Source: Hominisplanchenecus_A murintestinalis
Lineage (GTDB): Bacteria > Bacillota > Clostridia > Lachnospirales > Lachnospiraceae
Assembly: GCF_943193015.1 (NCBI RefSeq)
Contig: NZ_CALPCM010000016.1
Coordinates: 1 to 62,144, forward strand
DNA: 62,144 nucleotides
Reading direction: 5' to 3'
In this document: in pieces, positions 7,588 through 15,400 of the stretch
Position numbering within the stretch: the stretch's first letter is position 1
Layout of the letters: the number at the start of each line of letters is the position of its first letter
The notes under the pieces: generated by a model
Database searches by the model: none
What the model saw: the letters and a program-made list of their open reading frames with translations, nothing else
What the model was told of the DNA's origin: nothing
Made by a program: the position numbers and the translations under genes

Positions 7588-8682
7588 ATGTACAAAAAAA
7601 AGCAACTGGTAGGAATAGCGAAACGGGAAAATAATACAAAGAGAAAATACCTGGTGGTGAATCGTCTGCAGGGAAAGCATATCCCGGTAAGACCAAAGGA
7701 GGCATTTCAGATGTTTTCGGAGCTTGCCGCCCAGGTTCGGGAGGCATATGCTGGGGAACGTCTGCTTCTTGTAGGGTTTGCGGAGACGGCTACGGCGATT
7801 GGGGCGGCGCTTGCCACGGAGTTAGATACTTTATATATACAGACTACCCGGGAGGATGTTTCAGGTGCGGAGTATCTGTATTTTTCGGAATCCCATAGCC
7901 ATGCTACAGAGCAGAAGCTGGTTAGGAATGAGCTTGACGGAAGGATAGAAGCGATAGACAGGATTGTATTTGTGGAGGATGAAGTAACTACCGGGAATAC
8001 GATTTTGAAGATTGTAAATCTTCTGGCGGCGGAGTATCCGGGGAAGACAGCATTTGCGGTGGCGTCGCTGTTGAATGGGATGCAGGAGGAAGCCCTGGAA
8101 ATTTATAGGGAGCGGGAGATTCCGGTACACTATCTGGTAAAGACAGACCACAGGGGTTATACACAAATTGCTGAAAATTATCGTGGAGATGGACAATACT
8201 TTGCGAAGGATGAGCAAAAGACTGTCGTGACGGAGCTTCGGGTAAATGGGAAAATAGATGCCCGCAGGTGCGTTCAGGCACGGGAATACCGAAAAGCCTG
8301 CGGGGAATTGTGGACAACAATTGAAAAAACAGACTTCTTTGTGGATAAGAAGCGGGTTTTGGTACTGGGAACAGAAGAGTTTATGTATCCGGCGCTGTAT
8401 GTGGCGGAGAGAATGGAAGAACAGGGGATTTTTGTGAGATGCCATTCCACTACCCGCAGCCCGATCGCGGTCAGCAGTGAGGAGGAGTACCCTCTTCACG
8501 GGCGGTATGAATTGGAGAGTCTGTATGAGACAGGGCGGAGGACGTTTATTTATGAGCTGGACAAGTATGACGCTGTGTTGATTCTTACGGATGCGCGAGA
8601 TGGAGGAAGGGGCGTAGATACGCTCGTGAATGCTTTGAAATCCTGCGGGAATCAGGACGTTTTTCTGGTAAGATGGTGCTGA
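7588..8682 (+). CDS. Phosphoribosyltransferase with TRSP domain
   Basis: 364 residues. The N-terminal part is a PRTase_2 domain with the PRPP-binding loop VFVEDEVTTGNTI (about 127-139); the C-terminal part is a TRSP domain carrying its signature TTRSPI (288-293). Such fusions are known from operons linked to TerD/TerC tellurite and stress systems, where they are proposed to help build a nucleoside-like or modified-base metabolite. It is the first gene of a three-gene run with StiP-like and HpcH-like genes. AAGAGGT precedes the ATG. Domain calls are confident; the reaction is unknown. Confidence 0.85.
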   Translation: MYKKKQLVGIAKRENNTKRKYLVVNRLQGKHIPVRPKEAFQMFSELAAQVREAYAGERLLLVGFAETATAIGAALATELDTLYIQTTREDVSGAEYLYFSESHSHATEQKLVRNELDGRIEAIDRIVFVEDEVTTGNTILKIVNLLAAEYPGKTAFAVASLLNGMQEEALEIYREREIPVHYLVKTDHRGYTQIAENYRGDGQYFAKDEQKTVVTELRVNGKIDARRCVQAREYRKACGELWTTIEKTDFFVDKKRVLVLGTEEFMYPALYVAERMEEQGIFVRCHSTTRSPIAVSSEEEYPLHGRYELESLYETGRRTFIYELDKYDAVLILTDARDGGRGVDTLVNALKSCGNQDVFLVRWC

Positions 8683-8695
8683 AAAGAGTCAAAGA

Positions 8696-8715
8696 CCCCG
8701 CCGCAAGCAGCGGGG
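8696..8715. other. Intercistronic hairpin
   Basis: CCCCGC (8696-8701) pairs with GCGGGG (8710-8715) across an 8-base loop, with a TTTTT run 10 bases downstream. It may be a processing site or weak terminator between the PRTase gene and the StiP-like gene. Confidence 0.45.
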
Positions 8716-8743
8716 CATCAAACTTTTTAGAAAAAAGGAAAAT

Positions 8744-9850
8744 ATGATTCAAAAAGGAAGACAGGAAAATGATACAGAAAGGGAGAAGGGGATGCAGAGT
8801 TCTTACCGTGCAGAAGATGTAACGCTGCTGCTGAAAGATATTACGGGGCTGGTGAAGCCCAGCCCTACGGAGGAGAGGGAAAAGCTGATACAGGCGGGGA
8901 AGCATTACTGTGAGATGCTTCCTATTGAATATGTTCCGACGGAGAAATATATGGAAGTTTATCAAGAGGCGCTTGCGAGGTTTGCAGAGCCTACGGCGGC
9001 AGCGGTGGGAAACCTGTCGGATAAAATTATGGAAAGGCGGGGGAAACGTGTAGTTCTCGTTTCCTTAGCCAGGGCGGGAATCCCGATTGGGATTCTGGTG
9101 AAGCATTTTATCAGGAAAAAGTATGGGATAGAAGTCCCGCATTATGCGATTTCGATTATCCGGGGCAGAGGAATTGACGGCAATGCGATGCGGTATCTTT
9201 TGGAGAGATACGAACCCGCGCAGCTTTTATTTGTGGACGGATGGATTGGAAAAGGGGCGATTCTCGGGGAACTGCAGAAAGCGCTGGCGGAATATAAGGG
9301 CGTATCTGCGGAGCTGGCAGCGGCGGCTGACCCGGCAGGCATTACAGAGCTGTGCGGAACTCATGAGGATATCCTGATTCCCAGCTCGTGCCTGAACTGT
9401 ACAGTGTCCGGTTTGATTAGCCGGACATTTCTTCGGGAGGATATTATAGGGAAAGATGATTTTCATGGGGCGGTATATTACGGTGAGCTTCGGAATGCAG
9501 ATTTATCATATGAATTTATTGACGCCATTGAAGCACATTTTACATATGGAACATATTCAGAGCGGCAGGAAAAGCAGATAGAAGAAGGGAGCGGCGCCGA
9601 AGAAGTCAGGGAGTTGGCGAATATTTTCGGGATAAATGACGTGAACCTCATAAAGCCCGGAATCGGCGAGACGACCAGGGTGCTTCTGCGCCGGGTTCCA
9701 TGGAAGATTCTGATGGATGAACAGTACAGGGAGGATGCGCAGTTGGCGCACATCAGAAGGCTTGCTGCTGAGAAGCAGGTGCCGATAGAGTATTATCCTC
9801 TAAAGCACTATAAATGCTGCGGGCTGATTAAGAAAATGGCAGATACATAA
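8744..9850 (+). CDS. StiP-family protein (PRTase_1) with PELOTA_1 domain
   Basis: 368 residues. The main domain (about 20-290) matches the StiP or PRTase_1 family of Ter-linked stress operons: SSYRAEDVTLLLKDI near the start, then VLVSLARAGIPIGIL, SIIRGRGIDGNAM and LLFVDGWIGKG, typical of this PRPP-binding-like fold. The C-terminal 80 residues (GINDVNLIKPGIGETTRVLL onward) are the PELOTA_1 RNA-binding-like domain. An in-frame ATG at 8792 with GGGAG six bases upstream is an equally good or better start and fits the family's short N-terminus. Some databases call the family a cysteine protease; I regard the activity as unproven. Confidence 0.82.
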   Translation: MIQKGRQENDTEREKGMQSSYRAEDVTLLLKDITGLVKPSPTEEREKLIQAGKHYCEMLPIEYVPTEKYMEVYQEALARFAEPTAAAVGNLSDKIMERRGKRVVLVSLARAGIPIGILVKHFIRKKYGIEVPHYAISIIRGRGIDGNAMRYLLERYEPAQLLFVDGWIGKGAILGELQKALAEYKGVSAELAAAADPAGITELCGTHEDILIPSSCLNCTVSGLISRTFLREDIIGKDDFHGAVYYGELRNADLSYEFIDAIEAHFTYGTYSERQEKQIEEGSGAEEVRELANIFGINDVNLIKPGIGETTRVLLRRVPWKILMDEQYREDAQLAHIRRLAAEKQVPIEYYPLKHYKCCGLIKKMADT

Positions 9851-9862
9851 GGGAGAAGACAG

Positions 9863-10831
9863 ATGAAAAATGCAGTAAAGTATTATAGCGTGGGCGCGCT
9901 TTTGTATTGCCCTGCAAACCGTGCAGGTATCGCGGAATCTATCATTAATCAGAAATTTGGAGATAAATTTTCTCTGGCGCTGTGTCTGGAGGACACGATA
10001 GGGGATGACTGCGTAGAAGAGGCAGAGGAGATGATGCGGGGAAGCCTGGAAAAGATTTATCGCTCATCCCAAAAGAAAGTATTTTACCTGCCCCGGATTT
10101 TTATCAGGGTGAGGGAGGCAGAACAGATTGTCCGCCTGATGAAAATGCTTGGGAAGGTGTCGGAGATTATCAATGGATTTATTCTCCCTAAGTTTTCCCT
10201 GGACAATGCAGACGCATATATACAGGCGATGCGCCGTGTGAATGAAAATGTGAAAAGTCCGGTTTATATGATGCCGATTTTTGAAAGTCCGTCATTGATT
10301 AATCTGAGGGACAGGTACGATATTTTGTATAAATTAAAAGAAAAACTTGATCAGGCGGAGGAGCTGGTGCTCAATATCCGGGTGGGAGGAAACGATTTGT
10401 GCAATGTATTTGGATTTCGGCGGCACAGCAATGAGTCTATCCATAAAATCCATCCGATCGCGGGCATTCTTTCCGATATCATTACCGTGTATGGAAGGGA
10501 TTATGTAGTGTCAGGCCCTGTATGGGAATATTACGACGGCCCGGGCTGGGAAAGCGGGCTTCGGCAGGAGCTGGAGGACGACAGGCTGTGTGGATTTGTG
10601 GGAAAGACGGTCATACATCCGAAACAGATAGAGCTTGTAAACGAGGCTTATCAGGTATCACGGGAAGATTTTGACGACGCCAGGCAAATCCTGGGGTGGG
10701 ATGCGGACTCCCGATTTCTGGTGGCGGGAAGCTCCGCCAGTGAAAGGATGAATGAATATAAGGTTCATACGAATTGGGCGGCGCGGACGATGATGATGGC
10801 GGAGGCTTTTGGGGAAAAAGGTGGTTTATAG
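9863..10831 (+). CDS. HpcH/HpaI aldolase / citrate lyase beta-like protein
   Basis: 322 residues, TIM-barrel C-C lyase family related to CitE. Recognisable segments are LYCPANRAGIAESI, the acidic LCLEDTIGDD, and LNIRVGGNDLCNVFGFRR. It begins 12 bases after the StiP-like gene and is presumably co-transcribed. In Ter-linked operons this CitE-like member accompanies the PRTase proteins, suggesting that it forms or cleaves a carbon-carbon bond on the same unknown metabolite. The usual ATP-grasp, HAD and TerD partners are absent from the window. Confidence 0.83.
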   Translation: MKNAVKYYSVGALLYCPANRAGIAESIINQKFGDKFSLALCLEDTIGDDCVEEAEEMMRGSLEKIYRSSQKKVFYLPRIFIRVREAEQIVRLMKMLGKVSEIINGFILPKFSLDNADAYIQAMRRVNENVKSPVYMMPIFESPSLINLRDRYDILYKLKEKLDQAEELVLNIRVGGNDLCNVFGFRRHSNESIHKIHPIAGILSDIITVYGRDYVVSGPVWEYYDGPGWESGLRQELEDDRLCGFVGKTVIHPKQIELVNEAYQVSREDFDDARQILGWDADSRFLVAGSSASERMNEYKVHTNWAARTMMMAEAFGEKGGL

Positions 10832-10833
10832 AT

Positions 10834-11405
10834 ATGGAATATGCCGTGGAAGAACGATTCCAGATACCATACATAAGATTAAAATTTATACTTGTATTGT
10901 CAGAGGATTCCATACTGCCCAAGGAGAAAGTATCTGCATTGCGCGGTGGGATGGGGGAAATGTTGCTGAGGCAGAACTGCATTGGGATGAGGGATTGCAA
11001 AAACTGTTCGTTTGAAGAAGCATGTATTGTGCGTAGCACGGTATATACACGTATGAAGCGGAAGCCGGCGTTTATGCAGGGAGATGACAGTATTGGGTAT
11101 CTTTTGGAGTGTGAGAATGCGCGGACAGATTTCAAGGCAGGGGAAGAGAAAATTTTGGAGAACCAGACGGCTCATATGAAAAATTATCGAATTGAGACAG
11201 TGGGGGCTTATTTGGAAAAAGAATTAGAGCACTGAAACGGCAGGGGTGTAAAAGTATGCTGATTTTTCATACGCCGCTCTGTTTGAAGTTCCAAGGAGAA
11301 TATTTGAGGGAGTTCCGCTCAGAAGCCATATTTCAGGCGGCATTCCGCAGGGTTATGATGTTGGATTACTTTGTAGAGAAATATATAGAAAAACCGGAAT
11401 TCTGA
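10834..11405 (+). pseudogene. Decayed Cas6-like (RAMP) gene
   Basis: The frame from ATG 10834 to TGA 11235 encodes LKFILVLSEDSILPKEKVSA followed by a cysteine-rich CIGMRDCKNCSFEEACIV segment, which I recognise as the N-terminus of Clostridia Cas6-type proteins. Around residue 111 it jumps to a later Cas6 segment (MKNYRIETVGAYL), implying an internal deletion. A second frame, 11256-11405, continues with a further Cas6-like piece (PLCLKFQGEYL, AAFRRVMMLDYF) and stops early, so a frameshift and a lost C-terminus are added. No cas genes or CRISPR array are nearby. The family call is from memory of conserved patterns. Confidence 0.55.
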
Positions 11406-11682
11406 TAAGACACTTTTTATAGCATTTATTAACTGTTATATCCTTATCTCCAAAAAGTACGCAAACCCTTGAAAATGCTAAATTTATAGCAAGTGAATTT
11501 GCCCTTAGACTTTCCCTTGTGTTATATCCTTTTTCCTCATGTCACGAACCCTCATAAGGGCAAAAATAAGGGAAAGAAAAACCTGTAATAAATGTATAAC
11601 ATGAAATGAACAGGACAGGAAGAACTGATTGGAATGCTTTCACAAATTTCTCCAAAACACAGATTTCTTCAAAAAGGAATGT
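11406..11682. other. AT-rich intergenic stretch with short repeats
   Basis: No supported gene. TGTTATATCCTT occurs twice as a direct repeat (11434-11445 and 11520-11531). TAAGGG occurs twice, with an inverted CCCTTA upstream. GC falls sharply from here into the endonuclease gene. The pattern would fit recombinase-binding repeats at the edge of an acquired segment, but no integrase is present. Confidence 0.3.
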
Positions 11683-11688
11683 TATAAT
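11683..11688 (+). promoter_or_regulatory. -10 box of the endonuclease gene
   Basis: AATGTTATAAT at 11678-11688; the same AATGTTATAAT recurs at 12775-12785 before the degraded small gene. No good -35 box was found. Confidence 0.4.
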
Positions 11689-11760
11689 ATTTTTGCTGCA
11701 CTTACAAAAGGAATGTGGTATGTTCGTCAGTATGGCTCAACAAATGAGGAGGCAACAAAA

Positions 11761-12630
11761 ATGGCTTTTATAAAAAAATTTATAGATGGCTTTAAAACGA
11801 AAAACCAAGAACAAAATTATAATATACTGCACGAGAATCTATCCATCTTAGAAGTTGAAAAAAAGCTTAAAAGATCTAACGAACTGGCCAATATAGCAAA
11901 CAAGACTACTGATAGAGATGAGTTTTATCGGTCAATAAATAAGTTTATTGATAACAGAGTAAAAAATATTGATTCTTTTAATAAAAAGACAGCAGAGAAC
12001 ACACTTCCGAGAATAATATGTATTGTCAATGAAGCAAACGAATTTTTAAAATACATATCTACACCATTAGAAAGACTTTTTATGAATTCCAATATGGTGG
12101 GAATATATTTTATCCTGTTTTCAAGATTTTCATTAAAAAGTCTATCGTTGGGGATAATAGGGGAATTATTAGAAGTTTCTACTGCTGATAAATTGAAAAT
12201 ACTTCTATCAAAAAATGAATCTGCCAACTATAAACAGAGTATGACAAGAAATTTTGATGATATGGGCGGACATCAATTTGAACATTTTTGCGCTGATATC
12301 CTTAGAAAAAATGGTTTTGAAAATGTGGAAGTAACTCAAGGGAGCGGTGATCATGGAATAGATATACTTGCGGAAAAAGATGATATTACATATGCTATCC
12401 AATGTAAAAGATATGATAAGCCAATTGGAAATGATGCAGTTCAGCAAGCGATTGCTGGAAAAGGCTTTTATCACAGGGATATTGCAGTGGTCATGACAAA
12501 CCGCAATTTTACTCCACAAGCTATAGAAGAAGCAAAGGCTTTGGGCGTAAAACTTTGGGACAGAGATAGACTAAATAAGATGATTGGGCGAGGCAAAATT
12601 GCTCCTGTTCAAGATAAGGATGGGGATTAA
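11761..12630 (+). CDS. Mrr-type restriction endonuclease-like protein
   Basis: 289 residues from the ATG at 11761, chosen because AGGAGG lies eight bases upstream; a longer frame from 11629 has no ribosome site. Residues 165-285 form an Mrr_cat domain of the PD-(D/E)xK nuclease fold: E174 in GHQFEHF, D201 in GSGDHGIDIL, and Q214-C-K216 in YAIQCKRYDK. The N-terminal 160 residues are helical, with a hydrophobic stretch near 112-135 that may be a membrane or core helix. The gene is much more AT-rich than its surroundings and stands alone without a methylase, so it may be an orphan modified-DNA nuclease or defence gene acquired by transfer. Confidence 0.85.
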   Translation: MAFIKKFIDGFKTKNQEQNYNILHENLSILEVEKKLKRSNELANIANKTTDRDEFYRSINKFIDNRVKNIDSFNKKTAENTLPRIICIVNEANEFLKYISTPLERLFMNSNMVGIYFILFSRFSLKSLSLGIIGELLEVSTADKLKILLSKNESANYKQSMTRNFDDMGGHQFEHFCADILRKNGFENVEVTQGSGDHGIDILAEKDDITYAIQCKRYDKPIGNDAVQQAIAGKGFYHRDIAVVMTNRNFTPQAIEEAKALGVKLWDRDRLNKMIGRGKIAPVQDKDGD

Positions 12631-12722
12631 AAATAGTAAATAACTTTTACATATTTAAGAATAAAGTTGCGATTGTGCCTTTGTGAATGATAAAAGTCAA
12701 GATAACATATCTTTCTTTGTAC

Positions 12723-12754
12723 AGAGGACTGGTCAAAATATAAACCAGTTCTCT
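12723..12754 (+). terminator. Probable terminator after the endonuclease gene
   Basis: AGAGGACTGGT (12723-12733) pairs with ACCAGTTCTCT (12744-12754) around a 10-base AT loop and is followed by CTTTGTTTGT. One G-U pair. Confidence 0.5.
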
Positions 12755-12818
12755 CTTTGTTTGTAAAAAGAAGAATGTTATAATTTCATTAATCCAAATA
12801 CATTAAAAAGGAATACTT

Positions 12819-13031
12819 ATGAAAACCGATATTCAAGAGCACTACGATTCCATACAGTTCAAAAAAGCCTTGCAGGAGTTACATATTACTAATGTTTCAG
12901 AACTTAAAGAGTAAGGGTATATCGCTCCTGATATAAACGGTTACGATGCTTATCAGAACCAGCCCCTGGAATTCACGGCCAGAGCTTTTGCAAGAGATGA
13001 GGTGGAACGGATTTATTCCTACATAGAGTAA
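12819..13031 (+). pseudogene. Small phage/element protein gene with an in-frame stop
   Basis: ATG at 12819 with AAGGAA upstream. The frame has a TAA at 12912-12914 and then continues in the same frame to TAA at 13029-13031. The second half (DINGYDAYQNQP, then FARDEVERIYSYI) looks like a conserved domain of small proteins seen in phages and integrative elements. One nonsense mutation, no frameshift. Function unknown. Confidence 0.5.
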
Positions 13032-13111
13032 TAGTGAGTTATTTTTAATCACCAGAAAGGTCAAGTATTGGTGCTCATCTGAACAATGCCGGACATACTT
13101 TTGCAAAAGTA

Positions 13112-13182
13112 CCTGTGATAGCATAATTGGCAATGCTGCGGGCGAGTACCGGGAATAGTGGGGGTCAACTCCCCACCGCAGG
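13112..13182 (+). other. Degenerate tRNA-like fold
   Basis: 71 bases with a 6-pair acceptor stem (CCTGTG/CGCAGG), a D-arm AGCA/TGCT around TAATTGGCAA, and a T-arm GTGGGG/CCCCAC around GTCAACT. The anticodon arm does not pair. Reads as a decayed phage-type tRNA. Confidence 0.3.
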
Positions 13183-13285
13183 GCGCGTGTCGTTGTTATC
13201 CTTTCTTGCCAGCACACATCAAACTGAACTGTCAGCAATAACCAAAAGCGATTCCGTACTATTATTGGTTCGATTCCGCACTTCT

Positions 13286-13357
13286 GCCGTTATAACTCAA
13301 TTGGTAGAGTACCCGATTCGTAATCTGGAATGTTTCGGTTCAAATCCGTCTGACGGC
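13286..13357 (+). tRNA. tRNA-Thr(CGT)-like sequence, probably degenerate
   Basis: 72 bases. Seven-pair acceptor GCCGTTA/TGACGGC, D-stem ACTC/GAGT with loop AATTGGTA, anticodon stem CCCGA/TCTGG with one mismatch, loop TTCGTAA (anticodon CGT at 13319-13321), T-loop TTCAAAT. Only three of five T-stem pairs form and no CCA is encoded. Directly upstream (13267-13279) is the isolated T-arm of another tRNA. Together these look like the remains of a phage tRNA cluster. Confidence 0.4.
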
Positions 13358-13370
13358 TTTCCGGATACGC

Positions 13371-13589
13371 TATTTGCTGGCGCAGATGAAGGAGAAAGAC
13401 ACTTCGGTATTCGTTGACGAGAAGCAGGAGTAGCTTGAAGCAGAACGGGCGAAGCCGTTCACAGGACCACTCAACAGCGGAACACAGCCAACGGCAGCGG
13501 AATGGTGAAAATCCATGAGCCCTGACGAGCGCATGAAGCTGAAAGCGTCCTACCCTGCGGCCTACGAGAGAATGAGAAAAGAAGAATAA
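13371..13589 (+). pseudogene. Phage structural (scaffold-like) gene remnant
   Basis: One continuous frame with two in-frame stops (TAG 13431-13433, TGA 13506-13508) and final TAA 13587-13589. The text between stops is coherent protein (MKEKDTSVFVDEKQE; LEAERAKPFTGPLNSGTQPT; MSPDERMKLKASYPAAYERM). Such a C-terminus directly before a major capsid gene is typical of a phage scaffold or head-assembly protein. Family assignment is by position. Confidence 0.45.
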
Positions 13590-13592
13590 CAG

Positions 13593-13913
13593 ATGCCAAG
13601 AGCAGGAACATTTGGCGGTCTTGTCTCTGACCCGGAAGTATTTGCGGATTACATGGCAGAACAGCCCACATGGAGTAATGCAATTATCGCGCCCGGCATT
13701 TTGCAGGACGACGATACAATCATGGACTTAATTGGAGCGAAAGGAAATGTAGCGACGCTGCCTTTCTGCAAGCCAATTAGTATTGATGACTATGAACCGT
13801 TAAACAATAACAGTATGACAGACAACACGTCGGAAGAAGTTGAAGGCGGCAAACAGACCGCTATGCTGATTCAGCGTATGAAGGCATGGAAAGCAAAAGA
13901 CTTTACAAAGGAT
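13593..13913 (+). pseudogene. Truncated phage major capsid protein gene
   Basis: The first 107 codons (MPRAGTFGGLVSDPEVFADY, then IMDLIGAKGNVATLPF and MKAWKAKDF) match the N-terminus of a Firmicutes phage major capsid protein normally about 300 residues long. After about 13913 the frame enters unrelated sequence containing the promoter of the antitoxin-like RNA. Only about a third of the gene is left, so no functional capsid is made. Confidence 0.65.
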
Positions 13914-13938
13914 GGATGTCATTTTTCTAAAATGTATC

Positions 13939-13967
13939 TTGCGAGGAAAATCTGCATATGCTATAAT
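13939..13967 (+). promoter_or_regulatory. Promoter of the antitoxin-like RNA
   Basis: TTGCGA (13939-13944), exactly 17 bases, TATAAT (13962-13967). Transcription would start near 13974 and meet the terminator at 14010-14041. Confidence 0.65.
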
Positions 13968-13973
13968 GCCAGT

Positions 13974-14045
13974 AGGCAAAAGGATATGAATAGTCCATGT
14001 AGGACGGCAAAAAGCCCCAGTGTTGCAGCACCGGGGCTTTTCTAT
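13974..14045 (+). ncRNA. Putative type I antitoxin RNA (Fst/par-like RNAII)
   Basis: Roughly 70-nt RNA inferred from a consensus promoter and an intrinsic terminator, with no open frame. It carries AAAGGATATGAATA (13979-13992), nearly the same as 14159-14172, which is antisense to toxin codons 2-7; 13 Watson-Crick pairs plus one G-U would form. A second 7-base match, AGTAGGC (13971-13977 and 14125-14131), lies in the same order. Its 3' end overlaps that of the toxin mRNA at the shared bidirectional terminator. This is the arrangement known for the pAD1 par locus. Confidence 0.6.
14010..14041. terminator. Shared bidirectional terminator of the toxin-antitoxin locus
   Basis: AAAAGCCCC (14010-14018) and GGGGCTTTT (14033-14041) with a T-run on both strands (TTTT plus, TTTTT minus) and an inner GTG/CAC extension. 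It ends both the plus-strand RNA and the minus-strand toxin mRNA. Confidence 0.8.
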
Positions 14046-14092
14046 TCCCTATTTTGGAATGGCAGGGTTTATGGCCATAGGCTAGTTACCGG

Positions 14093-14179
14093 CTATTCGT
14101 CACTGTCTAACCATTTGCATACATAGTAGGCGACTATGCCTGCCATGACAGAGATAATAAAGGATACGAATAATTCCAA
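14093..14179 (-). CDS. Fst-like small hydrophobic toxin
   Basis: 28-residue peptide from a TTG start at 14179, with GGGGG eight bases upstream. One membrane segment (FVSFIISVMAGIVAYYV) is followed by a charged tail KWLDSDE. This layout, a single helix with a Gly in the middle ending in Trp-Leu-Asp and acidic residues, is that of Fst/Lpt-family type I toxins (about 25-35 residues). Transcribed from the minus strand towards a bidirectional terminator and opposed by a short plus-strand RNA. Expected to damage the membrane when its mRNA is not blocked. The match is structural and contextual; sequence identity to Fst itself is low. Confidence 0.65.
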   Translation of the reverse strand: MELFVSFIISVMAGIVAYYVCKWLDSDE

Positions 14180-14226
14180 GTAAGACACCCCCTTTCTGTC
14201 ACCAGTTTAGGGGCGGTAACGGAATC

Positions 14227-14232
14227 ATTATA
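14227..14232 (-). promoter_or_regulatory. -10 box of the toxin mRNA
   Basis: TATAAT read on the minus strand; the -35 region is weak. The leader to the TTG start would be about 40 nt, and the message to the terminator about 210 nt. From 14233 to 14432 no gene is supported. Confidence 0.45.
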
Positions 14233-14432
14233 TCATGCAGTTTGGCATAATTCTATAGTTTCTTCCCTTTATCACAATATCTGTTATAGTGTAGGTATTA
14301 CATATAAGGCGGGGTATGATAAGCCTTTCCGCTCGCGAGCTGTCTTATCGCATAAACAATGGACTTCTTTTTCTTTTCTGGAAAAATCATCGTGGTAAAG
14401 ATAAAAAATAGAATTGACAAGGTTAAATAGAA

Positions 14433-15395
14433 TTAATAACTCAAACTTCGCACATAGATTTTGCCTATGCACCTTTTGCATACCTTGAAGAAAACTTCAA
14501 TATCCCAGCGCTTGCCATAAATACGGATGATTTCATTTTCATCCAGAGTTGTATCTGTAGAGATAAGGCATAAATATTCTTTCCTCTTATTCCGGTTATA
14601 GATTGTAATCAGGGACATATCTTCCCCATTGTATCGGAAGAACATTTTGGGAGTCTTTTTCACCATACCAATGACATCATAACCGATCGTCTTTACAGCA
14701 TGGAGGGTGCTTGGAGAAGAAAACCAGCTATCAAAAAGGACATACTTTGCCGGAACAGCCGCTTTCTTAGCAGTTCTTAAAAGCTCAAGCATGGCCTGTG
14801 TCCCTTTTTGAATGGAAAGCAGCCTCCGTTTGTACCCGGCAGTCCGCTTATCAACCTCCACTGCTTCATTGACCCTGTTCTTTTTGTTTTCAGACGAGAG
14901 AAAAATGCTGTTCACGGGAAGAAAAGAGCTTCCATCTGACCATCCAAGTGTAAGCATACGAAATCCAAAACGGTATCAGTGGTTTGCGTGGTCGTAAGCC
15001 TTTGCCAGAAGCTCTACTTTTTTAGAACGATTGCGTTCGAACATAGAATCATCAATGATGAATACATTTACACGGTCTTCTGAGTCCAAGGAGACGATCG
15101 CATCTCTGATAATCCGGGAAGCCAACAGAGTTGTAAAACGTATCCAGTTAATCTGGAGCATCTTCATGAACCGATACACAGTATCCTTAGCAAATCCGGG
15201 AGTATTTCGTCCAGTGTTCAGGCTCATATACATACTCCTGTTAGAAAAAACCAGCAGAAAAAGATACTGAAAAACCTCAATAACGGGAATGCCTTTTTTC
15301 TTATAGGCATTAGATGATTTCAATGCCGAGGAGATATGGAATCTTTTAAAAAATTTTTGCTTTCGGCGGAGACGGGATGCTCCTGCAATTTTAAA
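14433..15395 (-). pseudogene. Broken IS4-family transposase
   Basis: Two frames (about 15395-14976 and 14957-14433) together give a DDE transposase of the IS4 group: GFAKDTVYRFMKMLQINW, then FIIDDSMFERNRSKKVELL with the first Asp, then YVLFDSWFSSPSTLHAVK with the second, and GKRWDIEVFFKVCK with the catalytic Glu region. They are separated by an in-frame TGA at 14978-14976. About 35 codons are missing between ITIY and NRNKRKEYL, and the C-terminus is cut short. The element is therefore inactive. The apparent N-terminal extension beyond 15395 is antisense to the neighbouring gene remnant and not part of the transposase. Terminal inverted repeats were not found. Confidence 0.75.
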
Positions 15396-15400
15396 CGAAC

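Noticed and set aside
10834..11760. CRISPR array near the Cas6-like relic
   Set aside because: No series of evenly spaced repeats of 25-40 bases was found there or elsewhere in the window; the two TGTTATATCCTT copies are too short and only two.
13127..13417. 96-codon plus-strand frame
   Set aside because: It runs through two tRNA-like folds and the start of a phage remnant in another frame; no ribosome site or recognisable text.
12819..13589. Stop-codon recoding in phage genes
   Set aside because: The internal stops are TAA, TAG and TGA in turn, with no suppressor tRNA, and the capsid gene is also truncated; simple decay explains this better.
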